Shown: one piece after another, positions 12,031 to 24,329 of the stretch
How the letters are laid out: each line of letters opens with the position of its first letter
Position numbering within the stretch: position 1 is the first letter of the stretch
DNA from: Alentia gelatinosa
Lineage: Eukaryota > Annelida > Polychaeta > Phyllodocida > Polynoidae
NCBI GenBank assembly: GCA_950022655.1
Contig: OX465587.1
Location: forward strand, 36,327,153-36,391,152
Direction of reading: 5' to 3'
DNA length: 64,000 nucleotides
Translations under genes and position numbers: made by a program
The notes under the pieces: generated by a model
What the model was told of the DNA's origin: nothing
The model's input: only the letters and a program-made list of their open reading frames with translations
Database searches by the model: none

Positions 12031-12375
12031 GAAGAGAACTTGAACATTTAACATTTGACACTTGATTAGTTTTAAAAGTTGGATATATGTCATGCTATTG
12101 CTGATTCTTTTCACAGATATTTCATTTAAGTACTGTATTTAACTATAAATAACATTGTTTTCTTTAATTAAAAATCAAACAAACTCTTCAATATGTTACA
12201 CACATACTCAAAAGACAATTAGTCAAACGACAATGTCATACAGCTAAATACTAGTAGCCTATATTTTTATTTTAAAAAAGAAAAAAAAGGAGAGATATCA
12301 TATTTATTCTTAGTGTTGTGATACCTAAATGAATAAACCACTTCCGGTTTCGGGAATGGCGCGGTGCGCTCATAT

Positions 12376-13624
12376 TCTCGGGAGCGGTGTGTTGGAAAAT
12401 CGGTTACCTTGCGAAATTCCGCTTTTATCGCCCATGAGCATGCGCAGTAATGAATTTCACGATTGGAGAGTGCGGAAATCATCGGGCGCTCCCATCCTAG
12501 TTTGTACCACTCTCCTCCCAGATCTTTCGCAGCACTAGCGCTAACATCGATTTACGTTTCGGCGATAGAGCGATAATAAGAGAAAGCTAGGGTTATGAAA
12601 ATGGCAAAACCCTTTGCCAGCTAGAGCCTCGTTTGGGTTTGAAGGTTCCGCTCCCGAGAATTCTGCTATGTATTCCGAGGCTCCAGAATAGTCCGTGAAA
12701 TGTGAGCGCAAGAAGACCTCCACACGCATGCGCGAGTAGAGTGGGCGATAAAAGCGGAATTTTGCAAGGTAACCGATTTTCGCATCACAGCGGAACGTTT
12801 AGTGTCTTTCACGGCCGCTAGGGGCAAAGGGTATTGCCAGTTTCGATCACCCTAGCTTTCTGTTATTATCGCTCGATCAACAAAACGTAAATCGAGGTTT
12901 GAACTCACTGTTCATGATTAATATACATAATTAAAGGTATTTTGATGCGTTTCTAACAAGATATATCAATAAACATTGTGGGATACAAGTTTTAATGTTT
13001 GAATCTGAAAATTTATGTACTTTTGAGCAAGTTTTTATTTTGACATTTGTAGCAGCCTGGCATCTGCAATTTCGGCAGTTTGCTGGAGAAAACACCAAAT
13101 AAAACAATTTTTGCAAAACGAATTGATACAAAAAAAACCACCAATCATCTTCTCCTATTCACCGCGCTAAAGACGCATGATGCCTGGAGGCATCACCGCA
13201 CTAAAGACGCATGATGCCTTAAGGCATCATGGTCCTAATATTAACAAAAATGTTTTAACAAAGAAATAATAGAGCAATTTTCATGAAATCTTCAGAATAT
13301 GTAGATATAACATCATATTTAGTATTTCAATGAAAAAGAAATAAAATATTTATGATTATGTATCATACTGCATGATTACCACCAATCATCTTCTCCTATT
13401 CTTCATCTCCATAACATTTTTTGTTTGATGCCTCTATGTTGAATATTTACTGAGATATTACCAGAGACAAACAGTGAATTTAACATTGGTTTCAATGGGG
13501 TGAAAAGTTGTTTAACCCTTCGTGCGTACGAGAGTACACTGCACCGCTTTCGGGAAAATAAACTTCAGAGCGAGAAAATCGAGCAACGCAGTGTATCTTT
13601 GTGACGTCGGCACCGCTCCCGAGA
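12376..13624. mobile_element. Foldback element inserted in gypsy 3' LTR
   Basis: 1249 bp with perfect 14-bp termini TCTCGGGAGCGGTG / CACCGCTCCCGAGA. It splits the 3' LTR between GCTCATAT and ATGCTTAAAG with a probable AT duplication. It contains further nested inverted repeats: 12397-12432 against 12748-12783 (GGTTACCTTGC...TTTATCGCCC), and 12547-12625 against 12819-12895 (CGATTTACGTTT...). An internal copy of the termini lies at 12645-12660. Confidence 0.8.
13160..13379. repeat. 220-bp copy of the MITE interior
   Basis: Identical by eye to 11695-11914 except for one base (AATTAAAAAG / AATGAAAAAG). It is flanked by 23-bp direct repeats at 13138-13160 and 13379-13401 (core AATCATCTTCTCCTATTC). 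Confidence 0.9.
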
Positions 13625-13671
13625 ATGCTTAAAGAGTGATCAATCTGTTTGTCTTCAATGTGAACATTACA

Positions 13672-15884
13672 AAATGAAAATGATTATTTAGAAAATGATT
13701 AAAGTCATTATAAAAAAACCTGCAAGACACATCTGTGGTAGGTAATAATATTTATTTTCCCAGGCAGATAACAATGTGAATGAAAACCATCTTGCTAGTT
13801 TATGAAAAGCCATTGTATTTTTTTCTGAAGGGTGTAAATCATATGTGGTTGCTGTTTTTAACACCATGTCTGATTCATCACCAAATATAGTTAAAATTTT
13901 CTTCATTATCCTTAATACCTGTTGAATTTCAGTAGTTTGGGATAGATATCTTCAAAAAAGATTCTTTTTTATGCAAAACTAAATTTTCCAGGCTTTATGA
14001 AAGAATTCCAGGCTTTTCCAGGCCTGAAAAACCCAAAAGCATAATTCCAGGCTTGTTCAGGATATCCAGGCTCTGTACGAACCCTGTAAACAAGAGACAG
14101 GGGTCATACAGCCATTTCATGATAAAAGTAAAGGTTTAAAGGCCCTCTTTGAAAAAAATAAAGGCTCTTGGCAGAGAAATAAAGGTTTTACCATTAATTA
14201 ATGTCCATTTGTATGCAACAATATTGTGGTGAGCTGTCCAGAGGGTGTGCCTCTGACACCCCAAAGGCACACCCTCTTCAGAGTGTTGTGTCCGTGATGC
14301 TGTGAGCCCACCAGGTGGTGCCATGGGCCCAAGAGTGATGACAAAGGGTGTCCAGCAAGCTGACTATAAAAGTCTCTGTACACCCTCCAGACATCAATCT
14401 GTCTCTAGACTGAGATTGAAGACCTCCATAGTTCACCTATCTTTTTACTTTGGAAGACACATATTATACAGAGTTCTCACTGATTAAAAAAATCCATAGA
14501 ATATTCCATTATTTGTCCAAGTCATTTCCCAGATTTCCAAGTATCTGGTGAGGTCTATGATAGAAATACAAAAGATATGCTCTCACATCATCCCTCATGC
14601 ATTTGTATATAACTGTCTTTATCAGGTATAATAATGGCATTTCGGTTTTTAAGAATTAGATGAATGGGCAGTATTCTGGTGGCTGGCATAAAGGTTTGCA
14701 GTTCAGGCTGGGGCAGTGCTCTTGTTGGAGCCCAGGGGGCAAAGTCCCACAAGCTAGAATTTGAGCTATTTCTAGTGATTTAAAGTAATTTCTAAGTGTT
14801 CCCTTTTGACTAATTTCAATGATGGAAATGTGCACAATTAAAAAGGATGTAGCCATCTAGATCAAGTCCACAGACCCCCAAAATATTTTCTCACCAGATT
14901 TACACTTATCTCAGAAAAGGCCCTGGTAGCTGGAAAATCAGAGAAATATGGTAGAAGACTATCATGTCTGCTTTGTTCTCAGATCTTTGAAGAAAATAAA
15001 GATTTATAGGCTCTGGCAGGCTCCTTGTTCATAACTATCATGACTTGTATGCCTGTGTAACTTTTAAAGTTGGCAATCCTATCTTGCTGGTCTTTTATTT
15101 TGTTTTCTTGGATTCAATCATATATATAATGAACATATTATGAGGATGCAGAGATGGGACCAGGAAATCAGAAAAAAAAATTGTAAGAATTAGGAAAAAA
15201 CATTTCCCCCAATGAAATACAGGGATATCCCCACTTTTTCTGTCCCCCAGCAGGGAAGAAAAATAGAATAACTTTTTTGGTAACCAACAATTAGGATTTT
15301 GCTGCTTAGGCCTTACAAAGACCCAGGAATAGTGCTCTGTGTGGGGGTCTGTAGGGGAAAGTCTCTGTCAGAGTGTGTTGTAAAGCCTTGTTGGAGTGTG
15401 TTGCAAGGGCAGGAAAAGAAAGGTTGCCTTTTGTCTTTTATCAATAGTATTAGAAATCCAAATATATATCAATAATCATGTATCTCAGATCCTGATTATA
15501 GTTTGAAAAGTATATAATTATTATAATATTTTATATCTGGATATGTTCAGAAGACCATTGGTAATGCATATCTCTATGAAAAAGAGAAAATATTGTATAT
15601 ATGATATAAAAGATTTATGGAGGTGCATGTGTGTGTCAGGGGAGTACATAGTTTACACAGAGTACAGAATGCTCCCAACATCCTCTGACACAAACTGGCC
15701 TCTATGATTTTTCAAACATGTTATATTGTGTATTAGCCTTGATGGGCTACAAGGCTAAGACAAGGGTGCTGTGTCATAGCCATGTCAGAGTATGTCGGAG
15801 TGTGTCAGAAGGCTGTGTCGAGATGGGGTGTCCACTGCTATAACAAAAACTCAAAATATTCCATTTTGTGTCAGAATGCTTATC
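13672..15884. other. Intergenic repeat debris
   Basis: No gene is seen. Notable pieces are a TTCCAGG-rich block (13985-14095) resembling 20030-20140, and a short hairpin AGAGGGTGTGCC/GGCACACCCTCT at 14238-14275. Confidence 0.35.
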
Positions 15885-16050
15885 GTATTGTTTGTTTGTT
15901 TGGTTTGATTCAACATCCAGTCAACCATTATAGGTCCTTACCAGACTTCCTCAAGGTTCTTTTACATCACGAGGGTGACAATTGAATCTATGTGATGAAT
16001 TCAGGTAGAAATCTCACCCTTACACACTTACCAAGGTGAGCGTTCTTTGA
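15885..16050 (-). mobile_element. Partial SINE
   Basis: Shares TGTTTGTTTGG...CATCCAGT, GTAGAAATCTCACCC and ACCAAGGTGAG with the tRNA-derived SINE family (full copies at 21323-21660 and 61404-61704). The tRNA-like head is missing. Confidence 0.7.
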
Positions 16051-17860
16051 CTCAATTGCCCCTTAGAAGACAAAACACTCAACATATGGCTCAAAGAAGA
16101 GTTGACCTGGAAACCTCCAATGGGATTGCAAAATCTAGAAGGCTTTACAGCCTTGAATGAGATCCAATTGAAAGGATACAAAAATGAACGACCGAAGAAA
16201 TACAACACCACGTGGGAACAACGGGCAGCTCTGAAGAATCTGGCAAAGGACAACTCGATCACATCAAACCTGCAGACAAAGGAGAAGCAATGGTCATCCA
16301 AAACACCACGGACTACATGAAGCTGAGGGACAACTAAATGACAAAAAGGTGTACAGAAAAACATCCATGGACACAACAATCCAAGTTAACCAAAAAATCA
16401 AGCAAAAAATTCAAGAGATGGTCGGTGGGAGAAATCAGCCAAACTATGGCAGGAGCCTTGAGGACAGACAAACCAAGGGCTCCACACATATATTTCCCAC
16501 TGGAAATACACAAACCACAATGACGACAACAAGGCCGACCAGTGGTGTCAGCGAATAATTGTGCAACCGAGAAAATGTCCAACTTTGTGGACAACTTCAT
16601 CAAACCAATGGTACCCAAAATAGAGTCACACATGAAGGATACCAACGACATCATCTACAAAATGGAACAAATAGGCATAGTAAAAGAAAGCACCATCCTT
16701 ACAACCCTGGACGTCGGGTTGTTATATACCAACATCCTGAACTAGGAAGGTATTGAAGCAATATGAAACAAACTGAATGATTGTTTGTTTGTGTAGTTTT
16801 ACATCTCGGTAGGCTAGTTACATCCTTTTGAGACTGACTCATTGGTTGACCTATCTGGTTCTTGAAAGGTATACTAACTCAACTTTGGTCTACTTGTAGC
16901 AGTGGGACCCTACACCCGTTTTATAGTGCTGAAACTCGAAACAAATGACTCAACCCAAGCAACTAATCACTAGTGAAACTGTTGGAACTGGTACAGAAAG
17001 ACAACATTCAATTCAATGGTACAAACTACAAACAAATTAGGTAATGGTAATGGGAACCCGCCTAGCACCATCATACGCTAATCTATTCATGGAAGGACTC
17101 GCGAAGAAACTTCTAGCAGGGCAAAAAAGAGAAGCCTAAACTCTGGCTAAGATACATCAACCACATCTTCATAATCTGGGAACATAGAAAGGAGGAACTG
17201 GAGGAATGAGTGAGACAACTAAATAACTTTTACATAAATAACAAGACCAATTGACAATTTTTAAGAATGAAAACAACAAGAGAAGAAAAACAACGGGAAT
17301 GTGATCCCAGTTACTAAATACAACCAAAACAACATCGTCAGTGACATCATCAACAAAAACTGGGACCTACTTGCCCGATCAACAATAACTAAAAACCTCC
17401 ACAAGAAAAAGGTCATTAAGGGCTAAAACTGCCCCCAAATATGTGAGGGACTTCCTGGTGAGGGTGAGAACCAACTACGACTCCATGAACCCAGAAAAAC
17501 ATGACTTGTCTAAAAAACCAGAAGGAAGCCACCACTTAACAAAAAACTAGAGGCAAGAGCACCAAACCAAACTGCAAATACTGCAACATGCTAAACATGG
17601 AAGGCACCATACGATCAAGAACAGGGAGATGCCAGCAAACAAAATGGAACGTTACCTGCAACAGTTCGAATGTCATATACTGCCTGGAGTGCAAAATTTG
17701 TAACACGCAGTATGTGGGACAAACTAAAAACGGAAAATCAAGGAACGAACACGAGAACACCTGAACTGCATCAAGAAACAACCAAGCAAGAATGAAGTAC
17801 CACACCATTTCAAGCAAAAAGAGCACACCACACCACATATATACTAGACTACATCTACAG
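16040..17860 (+). pseudogene. Penelope-like element, RT and GIY-YIG relic
   Basis: Scattered frames give Penelope RT signatures in order: the KPADKG-type region with DYMKLR; VSANNCATEKMSNFVDNF; FIKPMVPKIESHMKDT; TLDVGLLYTNI; then, after an inserted SINE-like repeat, GTRLAPSYANLFMEGL and LRYINHIFIIW. The catalytic box normally reads Y-I-D-D; here it is Y-I-N-H, so polymerase function is lost. About 17640-17740 encodes NVIYCLECKICNTQYVGQT, the start of the GIY-YIG endonuclease typical of Penelope-like elements. Many stops and frameshifts. Confidence 0.85.
16782..16931. mobile_element. SINE-like repeat C, copy 2
   Basis: Nearly identical to 10186-10330. It interrupts the Penelope RT between YTNI and the GTRLAPSYANLF region. 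Confidence 0.8.
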
Positions 17861-18118
17861 ACACCCTGAATCGAAGGAAGCACCAAGGCTGGGAAATAAA
17901 ATTGAATTCAATTGGATACACAGATTAAAAACCCAAGCCCCTGAGGGTCTTAAAACTCTGGACAATAGGTACGGCTTACTGTGCCATGGGACACTGACCA
18001 ACCTTCCATCTGAATGCCATGTTAAAAATACAACAAAAATCCCAACAGGGCTGACATATGCACTCCCTGAACTGGTTTCGGGGAGAAAGACCACAGCAGA
18101 GTACCTACCACACTGCAC

Positions 18119-18970
18119 TATGCGCTGGTCCGAGATTGTTATGATTCTAAAACAAAGGTAGTTTTATAGTGATATCGTTATAAGTTTAAACTGATATGAG
18201 GTAAAAAGTACAAAGCAAGATGGCGATAGCCGGAAGCAAAATTCAGAATGGATCCTCTGTATACAGAAGTGAATGGTCACGTGACCTGCTGATGTAAGCA
18301 GCAGAGGAATACATCTCTGCTGCTGCTGCGGAGAGCACGAGGATAAGATCTGGTAGAGAACTGAGCAAAGCCGCTCCACGCCGGAGGATGGGTTTGAGTC
18401 TAGGCACCAGAGGCTTTGCTCTTCATAGAGTGGAGTTGCCTATGGTAAACGATCATCGCATGAAGCCATCGCCTCTGTGAGTAACTTACAGACCGACGCA
18501 TAAGGAACTAACTCTCAATGGAGAGAACACAGAGAGGATATTTTGGACTCATAAGAACTGAACACATATTGAACTAACATCAGGAGATTGTGAACACAGA
18601 GGATTGAGTCGTGAACATTTATCACTATTTTATGTGCAGTGATTGAGGACAAACATGGACAATAGACAATAATCAGGAAATCATTACTCAAAAGATTATG
18701 GACATTACTAAGAATGAACGACAATGATATACTTGGAGTTATGGAATGACATTGGTCAGTAACTAGATTTGGGTCTGTATCTTTACTATGAGTTTACATG
18801 TATTACTGTGTGACGCTAACTGAGCACTATGACAGTGTTAACGGATTGCTTCTCAGAATATTAAAGTTACCAAACTGTCTTCCATTTATTCATCCTTATT
18901 CCTCGGGTCACAGGGATGTGAGGTCACCGTGTCGCTGTGACCATGCCAAGAGAGTTAAGTCTACCATACA
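18119..18970 (+). other. Possible LTR or promoter-like unit, unresolved
   Basis: This stretch has a more mixed base composition than its flanks, an inverted pair GGTCACAG/CTGTGACC near 18907-18942 and LTR-like features (AATATTAAAGTT), but no direct repeat partner was found. No coding exon is supported. Confidence 0.2.
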
Positions 18971-19135
18971 TTAGAGCTATTCAAGACTATAAGTAACCAG
19001 ACTGAAGATAAACGACTAGCTTCCCATAATAGTAATTCGACCTTAATTAGATCCATACCAGCACTTAGTCTGATGAGAGATAACAGTCAAAACCACATGA
19101 GATATCAGAGGGTAATATTAGGAAACGTCCTTACT

Positions 19136-19222
19136 GTGGATGAAACGGTTCCTGTTCGAGGTCAGTCGAGAACTAGAACCATTTCGTCTACAGTAAGGAC
19201 GTTTGCTTATTATTATATACCT
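19136..19222. repeat. Palindrome followed by TATTATATACC
   Basis: AACGTCCTTACTGTGGATGA...GGTTC is mirrored by GAACC...TCTACAGTAAGGACGTT, and is followed by TTATTATTATATACCT. A one-arm relative (GAACCATTTCGTCCACAG) is in intron 1 of the M4 gene near 41657. Confidence 0.75.
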
Positions 19223-19394
19223 CTAATTGGTTAAAAAAACACCATTTTAATGACATACAAAGTCGCAGCCACAGCGGGGACGAACATTATTATTACTGCA
19301 CCCCTAGCAGCGGGCAGTATTTAATAGACATTCGGACATAGGTATATAATAATACCCCTTGCTACACACACCCTGCCACAGTAACTTCTGTGGC

Positions 19395-19705
19395 CCGCTT
19401 CCCCTGTTCTATTTGTGGTTGCAATGTGGTGGGGGTGAAGAACTCCCAAAGCTATGCCTCGTCTTCCAGAATGGGAGCGTTCTTGTACTTCCCACAACAC
19501 ATAGACACGGTATGAGAAGGATTGGCCTTTGATATAGCAGTAAATATACCACTCCTGGGGTGAGACTTGATTTGTTTGTTTGGGTAGTTTAACATCCAAT
19601 TTATCTAATTTGACTTACTTTGGTTTACTTACCTCAAATTTGCATATCCTGTTTGAATAAGAAGCTATACTGCCAGGTTGATCCAGGCAGCTTACTTTTC
19701 TCAAT
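19395..19705 (-). mobile_element. SINE relic plus short variant
   Basis: 19395-19570 carries the SINE body (CCACATAGACATGG-like, GATTGGCCTTTGATATAGCA) without a good tRNA head. 19571-19705 is a variant unit (TTTGTTTGGGTAGTTTAACA, then CAGGTTGATCCAGGCAGC) that recurs at 49907-50039. Confidence 0.7.
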
Positions 19706-20794
19706 CATATATTACCAAAAATATTACATTCCCTGAGGAAGTCAAGAATTTCTTTCTTCCCAGTGTTATGGAAAACACTGCACATTGTTGTCACATTCTT
19801 AAGGAATTTCTGCTGTATTTGGTGACCTGACAATGTAGCATGAGATGTTTTACACTCAGCGGAGTGTCGCATGTCTGGCACACAGATGCTACTTCACCTC
19901 TTAGGAGATGCCCATGTGTCAGTTTGGCATGAACGGTCCGCAGACGGGCCGCCTCACCTGTTCAGTTCGTGTCAGGTTGTCTTTCCTAAAGTTGGTAAAG
20001 CTGCAGGTTGTGAAATTGCCAATTTTCCACTTCTAAAAGTCCAGGCTATATTAATAGGATTTTTTATTTCCATATTTCATGATTTTTCCAGGTGCATTCC
20101 ATTTTCCAGGATTTCCAGGTGCTGTCGGAACACTGTTATAAAATATGAACCTTGGAGCACACAGATCTTGGCTTCTCTTTCCTTTCATGAAGGATGCAAG
20201 CAAAAGAATACTTGTTTCATAATGAAATAGTTCCATTTATAAAAAATAACGGTTCAGACCAGAAAATAAAGGCATTTAAAGGTTCAAAATCGGAAAGGTT
20301 TTTAATGGCTCAATTCTCAAAATAAAGGTTTTTAAAGGCTCCTGTATGACCCATGAAGAGGTTGTGGGCAGCAGCTTAATTGTCATATATATTTTGAACT
20401 TATTAAGATAATTTTCCTGTTTTCATTTTTGACATATTTCCTCAGCATACCAAAAGTGAGGCAAAATGTTTGATTTCCAGAGCACGAGTGAAGATTCCAT
20501 AGAATTCCATATGGAAGCAAAATCAAAATCAAGTAGCTCTAGATGTCTTTAACAACCATTTTGATGCCTGTTTCTTTTCTAGCTGCAGAAGTCTGTTTTG
20601 TTATTGAAAAATAGCAAAAAAAAACTTTTTGTGATATCTGCCTTATGTCAAAGCACTGTCAAGGTAGGCAGAAAATAAATAAAGGCCTCCTTGGAAATGA
20701 TACAATTTTTCTATATTATAATTTCAGAGAATGTTTTTCCCTTAGCTATCAGCTACAAATGCTTACTATTAGATTTTTAGGGAAACGAGTAAGA
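19706..20794. other. Intergenic repeat debris
   Basis: Includes a TTCCAGG-rich block (20030-20140) and an AAAGGTTTTTAAAGG-rich block (20260-20350), both resembling 13985-14190. No gene is seen. Confidence 0.3.
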
Positions 20795-20799
20795 ATCCG

Positions 20800-20978
20800 G
20801 ATCCAGAATAGAGGGAAACTATGTTCCGGTGAAAGGAAGTCAAAGTTACGAGGTAAGGCTTGGAAAAATTACTGCCCAAGGCCTTGGCTGCGGGCAGTAA
20901 TTTTCCCAAGCCTTACCGAGTAATTTTGACTTCCTTTCACTGGTACTTGGTTTCCCTATTCCTATATACCTTCAAATG
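20800..20978. repeat. Long palindrome followed by CCTATATACC
   Basis: Arms of about 70 bp: AGGAAGTCAAAGTTACGAGG, then AAGGCTTGGAAAAATTACTG, mirrored by CAGTAATTTTCCCAAGCCTT and CCGAGTAATTTTGACTTCCT. Followed by CCTATATACCTTCAAATG. Confidence 0.8.
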
Positions 20979-21128
20979 TGGTTTAATAACGATAATTAGC
21001 GTTATTTGCTCATCCACCATCAAACCTGAAGCCAGTTCCAACCTTATCGAGTAACTTGACACTTTATGTTTACTCCCCACTGCGCTTTTCATATGTATTT
21101 CGTAAGAGACAATCTGATTGGTCTAACT

Positions 21129-21208
21129 GTCAACCTTGGGTAGTATACGGCAACCTTGGGTAGTATACGGCAACCTTGGGTAGTATACGGCAACCTTGGG
21201 TAGTATCC
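21129..21208. repeat. 20-bp tandem repeat, four copies
   Basis: Unit CAACCTTGGGTAGTATACGG, nearly identical copies. Confidence 0.9.
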
Positions 21209-21322
21209 ATAAGTTACTCCACCCCCCAGAACGTGGTGTAAGCATAGAGTGTACAGCCATAGGTATATAGGAATATGCCTTCCTGGCCTTCAGGACATGG
21301 TCTACATTACTGGACCATGGTA

Positions 21323-21660
21323 GGTAGGTAGGTTTGATTGAACGTCCAGTTAACCATTGCAGGTTGTCACCAGACTTTCTCAAGGTTCTTTTACACCACA
21401 AGGGTGGTGATCGCATCAATGTAATGAATTTAGGAAGAAACCTCACCCCTACACATTTACAGAGGTGAGAGTTCTTTTACTTCCTTCACCACATAGACAT
21501 GGTATGAGGACGATTGGCCTTTGATATAGCAGTAAATCTACCACTGCTGGGGGTGATGGGGAAAAGTGGCTGCAGTGGGACCCGAATCAACAAAGTCTGA
21601 CAACCTTGGGATTACAAGTCCAGTGCCCTTTCCCACTGAGCTAACTCCCCACCCCGGTCG
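21323..21660 (-). mobile_element. tRNA-derived SINE, full length
   Basis: On the minus strand it starts with a tRNA-like head: GAGTTAGCTCAGTGGG (A box), ACTTGTAATCC (anticodon-loop-like, TGT = Thr) and GATTCGGGTCCCACT (B box). It is followed by a conserved body (TGCTATATCAAAGGCCAATC) and a distinct 3' end. The same family is at 61404-61704. Confidence 0.85.
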
Positions 21661-24042
21661 CTTTAATTATGCTTGCATGCAAGCATATCCAGTCTGCACC
21701 ACAAGGAGGTGAGGCGACCAAGAGGGTAAACAGATTGATAATTGCTGTCCATCCCAGCAGACCTCGTTTGGGCGGAGCACAATTTATATCTCACAGAGAA
21801 ACCTGAAGATAATCCCTTCCAAAGCTACAGCTGAGTATATTATAAGAAAAATCTAAGATCGTACATAAAGACCCTTTTCTGTATGCCATAGACACTGAGG
21901 GACTATGAGGGTTAACTTTATTTAATACTTACGGACGACCTTATGAACGGCTGATACTGTCTCAGTGAACATACTTGAGTATTATATAGAAACAGGCTTA
22001 CTGTCTCCGTATGGGTAAAATACTTGGTAAAATCGGAAATCGGATTCACCGATGCCAAAGGCAGAGGTGAATCCGTACGGAGTCAGTCAGCCTGTTTATC
22101 TATTATTATATACCTTAATTTAGCCATTTGGTACCTAATAATTTGGTCGTCTTGTCGGGCATCGCCGCAATGTCCAGTACGTACGGTTCTTGGCACTCGC
22201 TGGCTAGCTCTTCTATTCGCATTGTTTACATTTTCAAGATGTCACTTCCGGTTTTGGATTCCGGTCCGTTCCGGCTCATCGGCCGTCATTGAGTACGCCA
22301 TTTATGTTCTATTTTGCATGATTTTCAAGTTTAGCTATTGTATAAACAAAATTATGTTGTTATTTACGGTACTATTGCTGCTTTCCACACTTTGCATTGA
22401 GTCGTCGATTCGACAGTAGGGGCGGCCATCTTGAATGTCTCATTCCATAATATATGTTTGGAGAGTGATCAGCGGTATGGTACACACTGCGCCGCTCCGG
22501 TTTATCGCTCCGCAAAACCTGTCTCTGCAATGATAGACCCTTTACTATCTTAGGATTTTAAGATGTTCCCTCCGCGCCTTTTCACGGGTGTACCGCGATG
22601 TAGTACTACCCAAGATGCAATATAGTTCCTAGCTGTATAGAGTGAATATGATACTATCCCAGTGATATTTGTGAATTTCTTTCGCAATTATTTAAAATAT
22701 TCTAGTACCAACTCTTTCAGTCACTTGGAAAATGATATAATTTGGTTATAAGAGTTTTAGGTTTTGAAGTAAACTGTCATGTTCTGAGAACATGATGGTA
22801 GATTCATAACATGCCTAAGTTCTTCATACTAACTGAGTATAAAACTATTCTATGCCACTCAGAAAGATGTAATATAATGTAATCTTGATTATGCTTGATA
22901 GTTCTACTGTTGTCACTCTTTTAGATTAGTCAGACCAGTTAGTGTTTGAATTGACAGTTAGGTTTCCACCATGACCTAGAAACAGTTGACCTAGATCCCC
23001 ATCACTGTCAGTCCTGTCATTCTGGCTGTCAATATCAGTGGCTGCACCCACAGTGCTTGTGTGTTCACACAGACATGTCTACAGAATACATAACCATGTT
23101 TCTTTGCTATGTACATGATATGGGCAATCATGGATGCAGATACGACGCAAATATTATATGAAGTCTTGGCAAGCACTTTCGCCAATGTTTATAAACACCT
23201 GCACGTGAGACCCAACGCCCTAGATAGCCGCCAAAAAGTAGTTCCTACCCAGAGGCCTGTAATAGCAGTGACGAATTTCTGAAGGTTGCTCTAGCGGTGC
23301 AGTGTGCGGTAGGGTAGTGCGTTGCTTTTTTACGGAAGACATTACGGTCACGTGATAACGTTACATACACCATGTAGGTGCCGTACGGATATAAATACGA
23401 TATGGGACTGAGAGGGCGGTATCTATAGGCTATACTAACATAGGTATATAATAATACTATATACCGGTGCACGAATGTCACTTTTACACGATAGGAGAAA
23501 AGATACCGTTCGGCCGCACCGTGGCGTAAAATATTTTTACGCCACACCGTACCACGTGATGACCCGTGAACTATCCATCAAGGTGAATGTTCGGTGATTC
23601 ATACCTGCCTTGCTTATTTCGGAGGTTGAAATAGGTTGATAACTGAAGTACATAAATGGCATTTTAATCGAATTTCGGCATATAGTAATAAAAAGACATT
23701 CGGTGAGTATTTTTGATCAAAATATCGAGGAACAGATTCCATTCAGTCACACTGACCATGTCTTTCTATATTACTAAACGATAAACAGTGTACGAGATAC
23801 AGAAAAGGGTCTTCATGTACATTCCTAGATTAATAAACAGGCCCCTGGCCATATATTTCCTAGGACAATTTTCAGGAGTGATTTTACTTTCCATCAAGGA
23901 TGTAGTTATGAAATGGCATTTGGCTTGGATCGTCCAAGACCTACTTCATCTAGAGTTAGATCTTATTGATCAGCCATATGATATATCTTGGATTATTCAA
24001 TAGGGCCTTGATGCAGAAGGGCATCCTCTATCAACTTCTTGA
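21661..24042. other. Intergenic with palindromes
   Basis: Contains a palindrome at 21990-22093 (AAACAGGCT..ACTG..CTCCGTA mirrored), followed by TATTATTATATACC at 22101. A small inverted repeat sits at 23515-23550 (ACGCCAC/GTGGCGT). The open frame 22024-22419 begins inside the palindrome and shows no domain. Confidence 0.4.
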
Positions 24043-24260
24043 ATACTCATGTAGAACGACCTGACCACGCTGTATATGCTACAACACGAGATGGGGAATT
24101 GTTGTTTTTTACTGAACGAGGCCCCAGGCCAAATTCTATAAAAAAAACCATCAATTCCCATAGAGTTTCGTAGCATGTACAAGCATGGTAGGTCGTTACA
24201 TATTTATCATATACCCAAAAATTAATCAAATATTCCCATATATTGGCATGTCTACATGAA
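24043..24260 (+). repeat. Hairpin repeat G, copy 1
   Basis: GACCTGACCACGCTGTATAT is mirrored by GTAGCATGTACAAGCATGGT and AGGTCG. Followed by an AT-rich tail with ATATACCC. Diverged relative of copies 2 and 3. Confidence 0.65.
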
Positions 24261-24329
24261 AGCCCACCCACTGCTGAGGTTTCAGTGTGTTCAGTATACA
24301 ATTTATACTGCACAAGTAAATAATCATAT

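Larger units (their letters stand above)
5897..13671 (+). mobile_element. Ty3/Gypsy LTR retrotransposon, decayed, with nested insertions
   Basis: The 5' LTR is about 5897-6024 (TGTCATATTTG...ACATTACA) and is followed by TGGTGTCAGAAGTG, a primer-binding-site-like sequence. The 3' LTR is split into 12296-12375 and 13625-13671 and is preceded by a purine tract (AAAAAAGG). Between them lie gag, protease, RT, RNase H and integrase in that order, which is diagnostic of Ty3/Gypsy. All frames are broken by stops and shifts. Internal DNA is interrupted by a SINE-like repeat, a LINE fragment with a poly(A) tail, a TTAA-flanked MITE and, within the 3' LTR, a foldback element. Confidence 0.9.

Noticed and set aside
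22024..22419. 131-residue hydrophobic open frame
   Set aside because: Begins inside a palindrome, has no recognisable domain or splice context, and sits in repeat-rich DNA.
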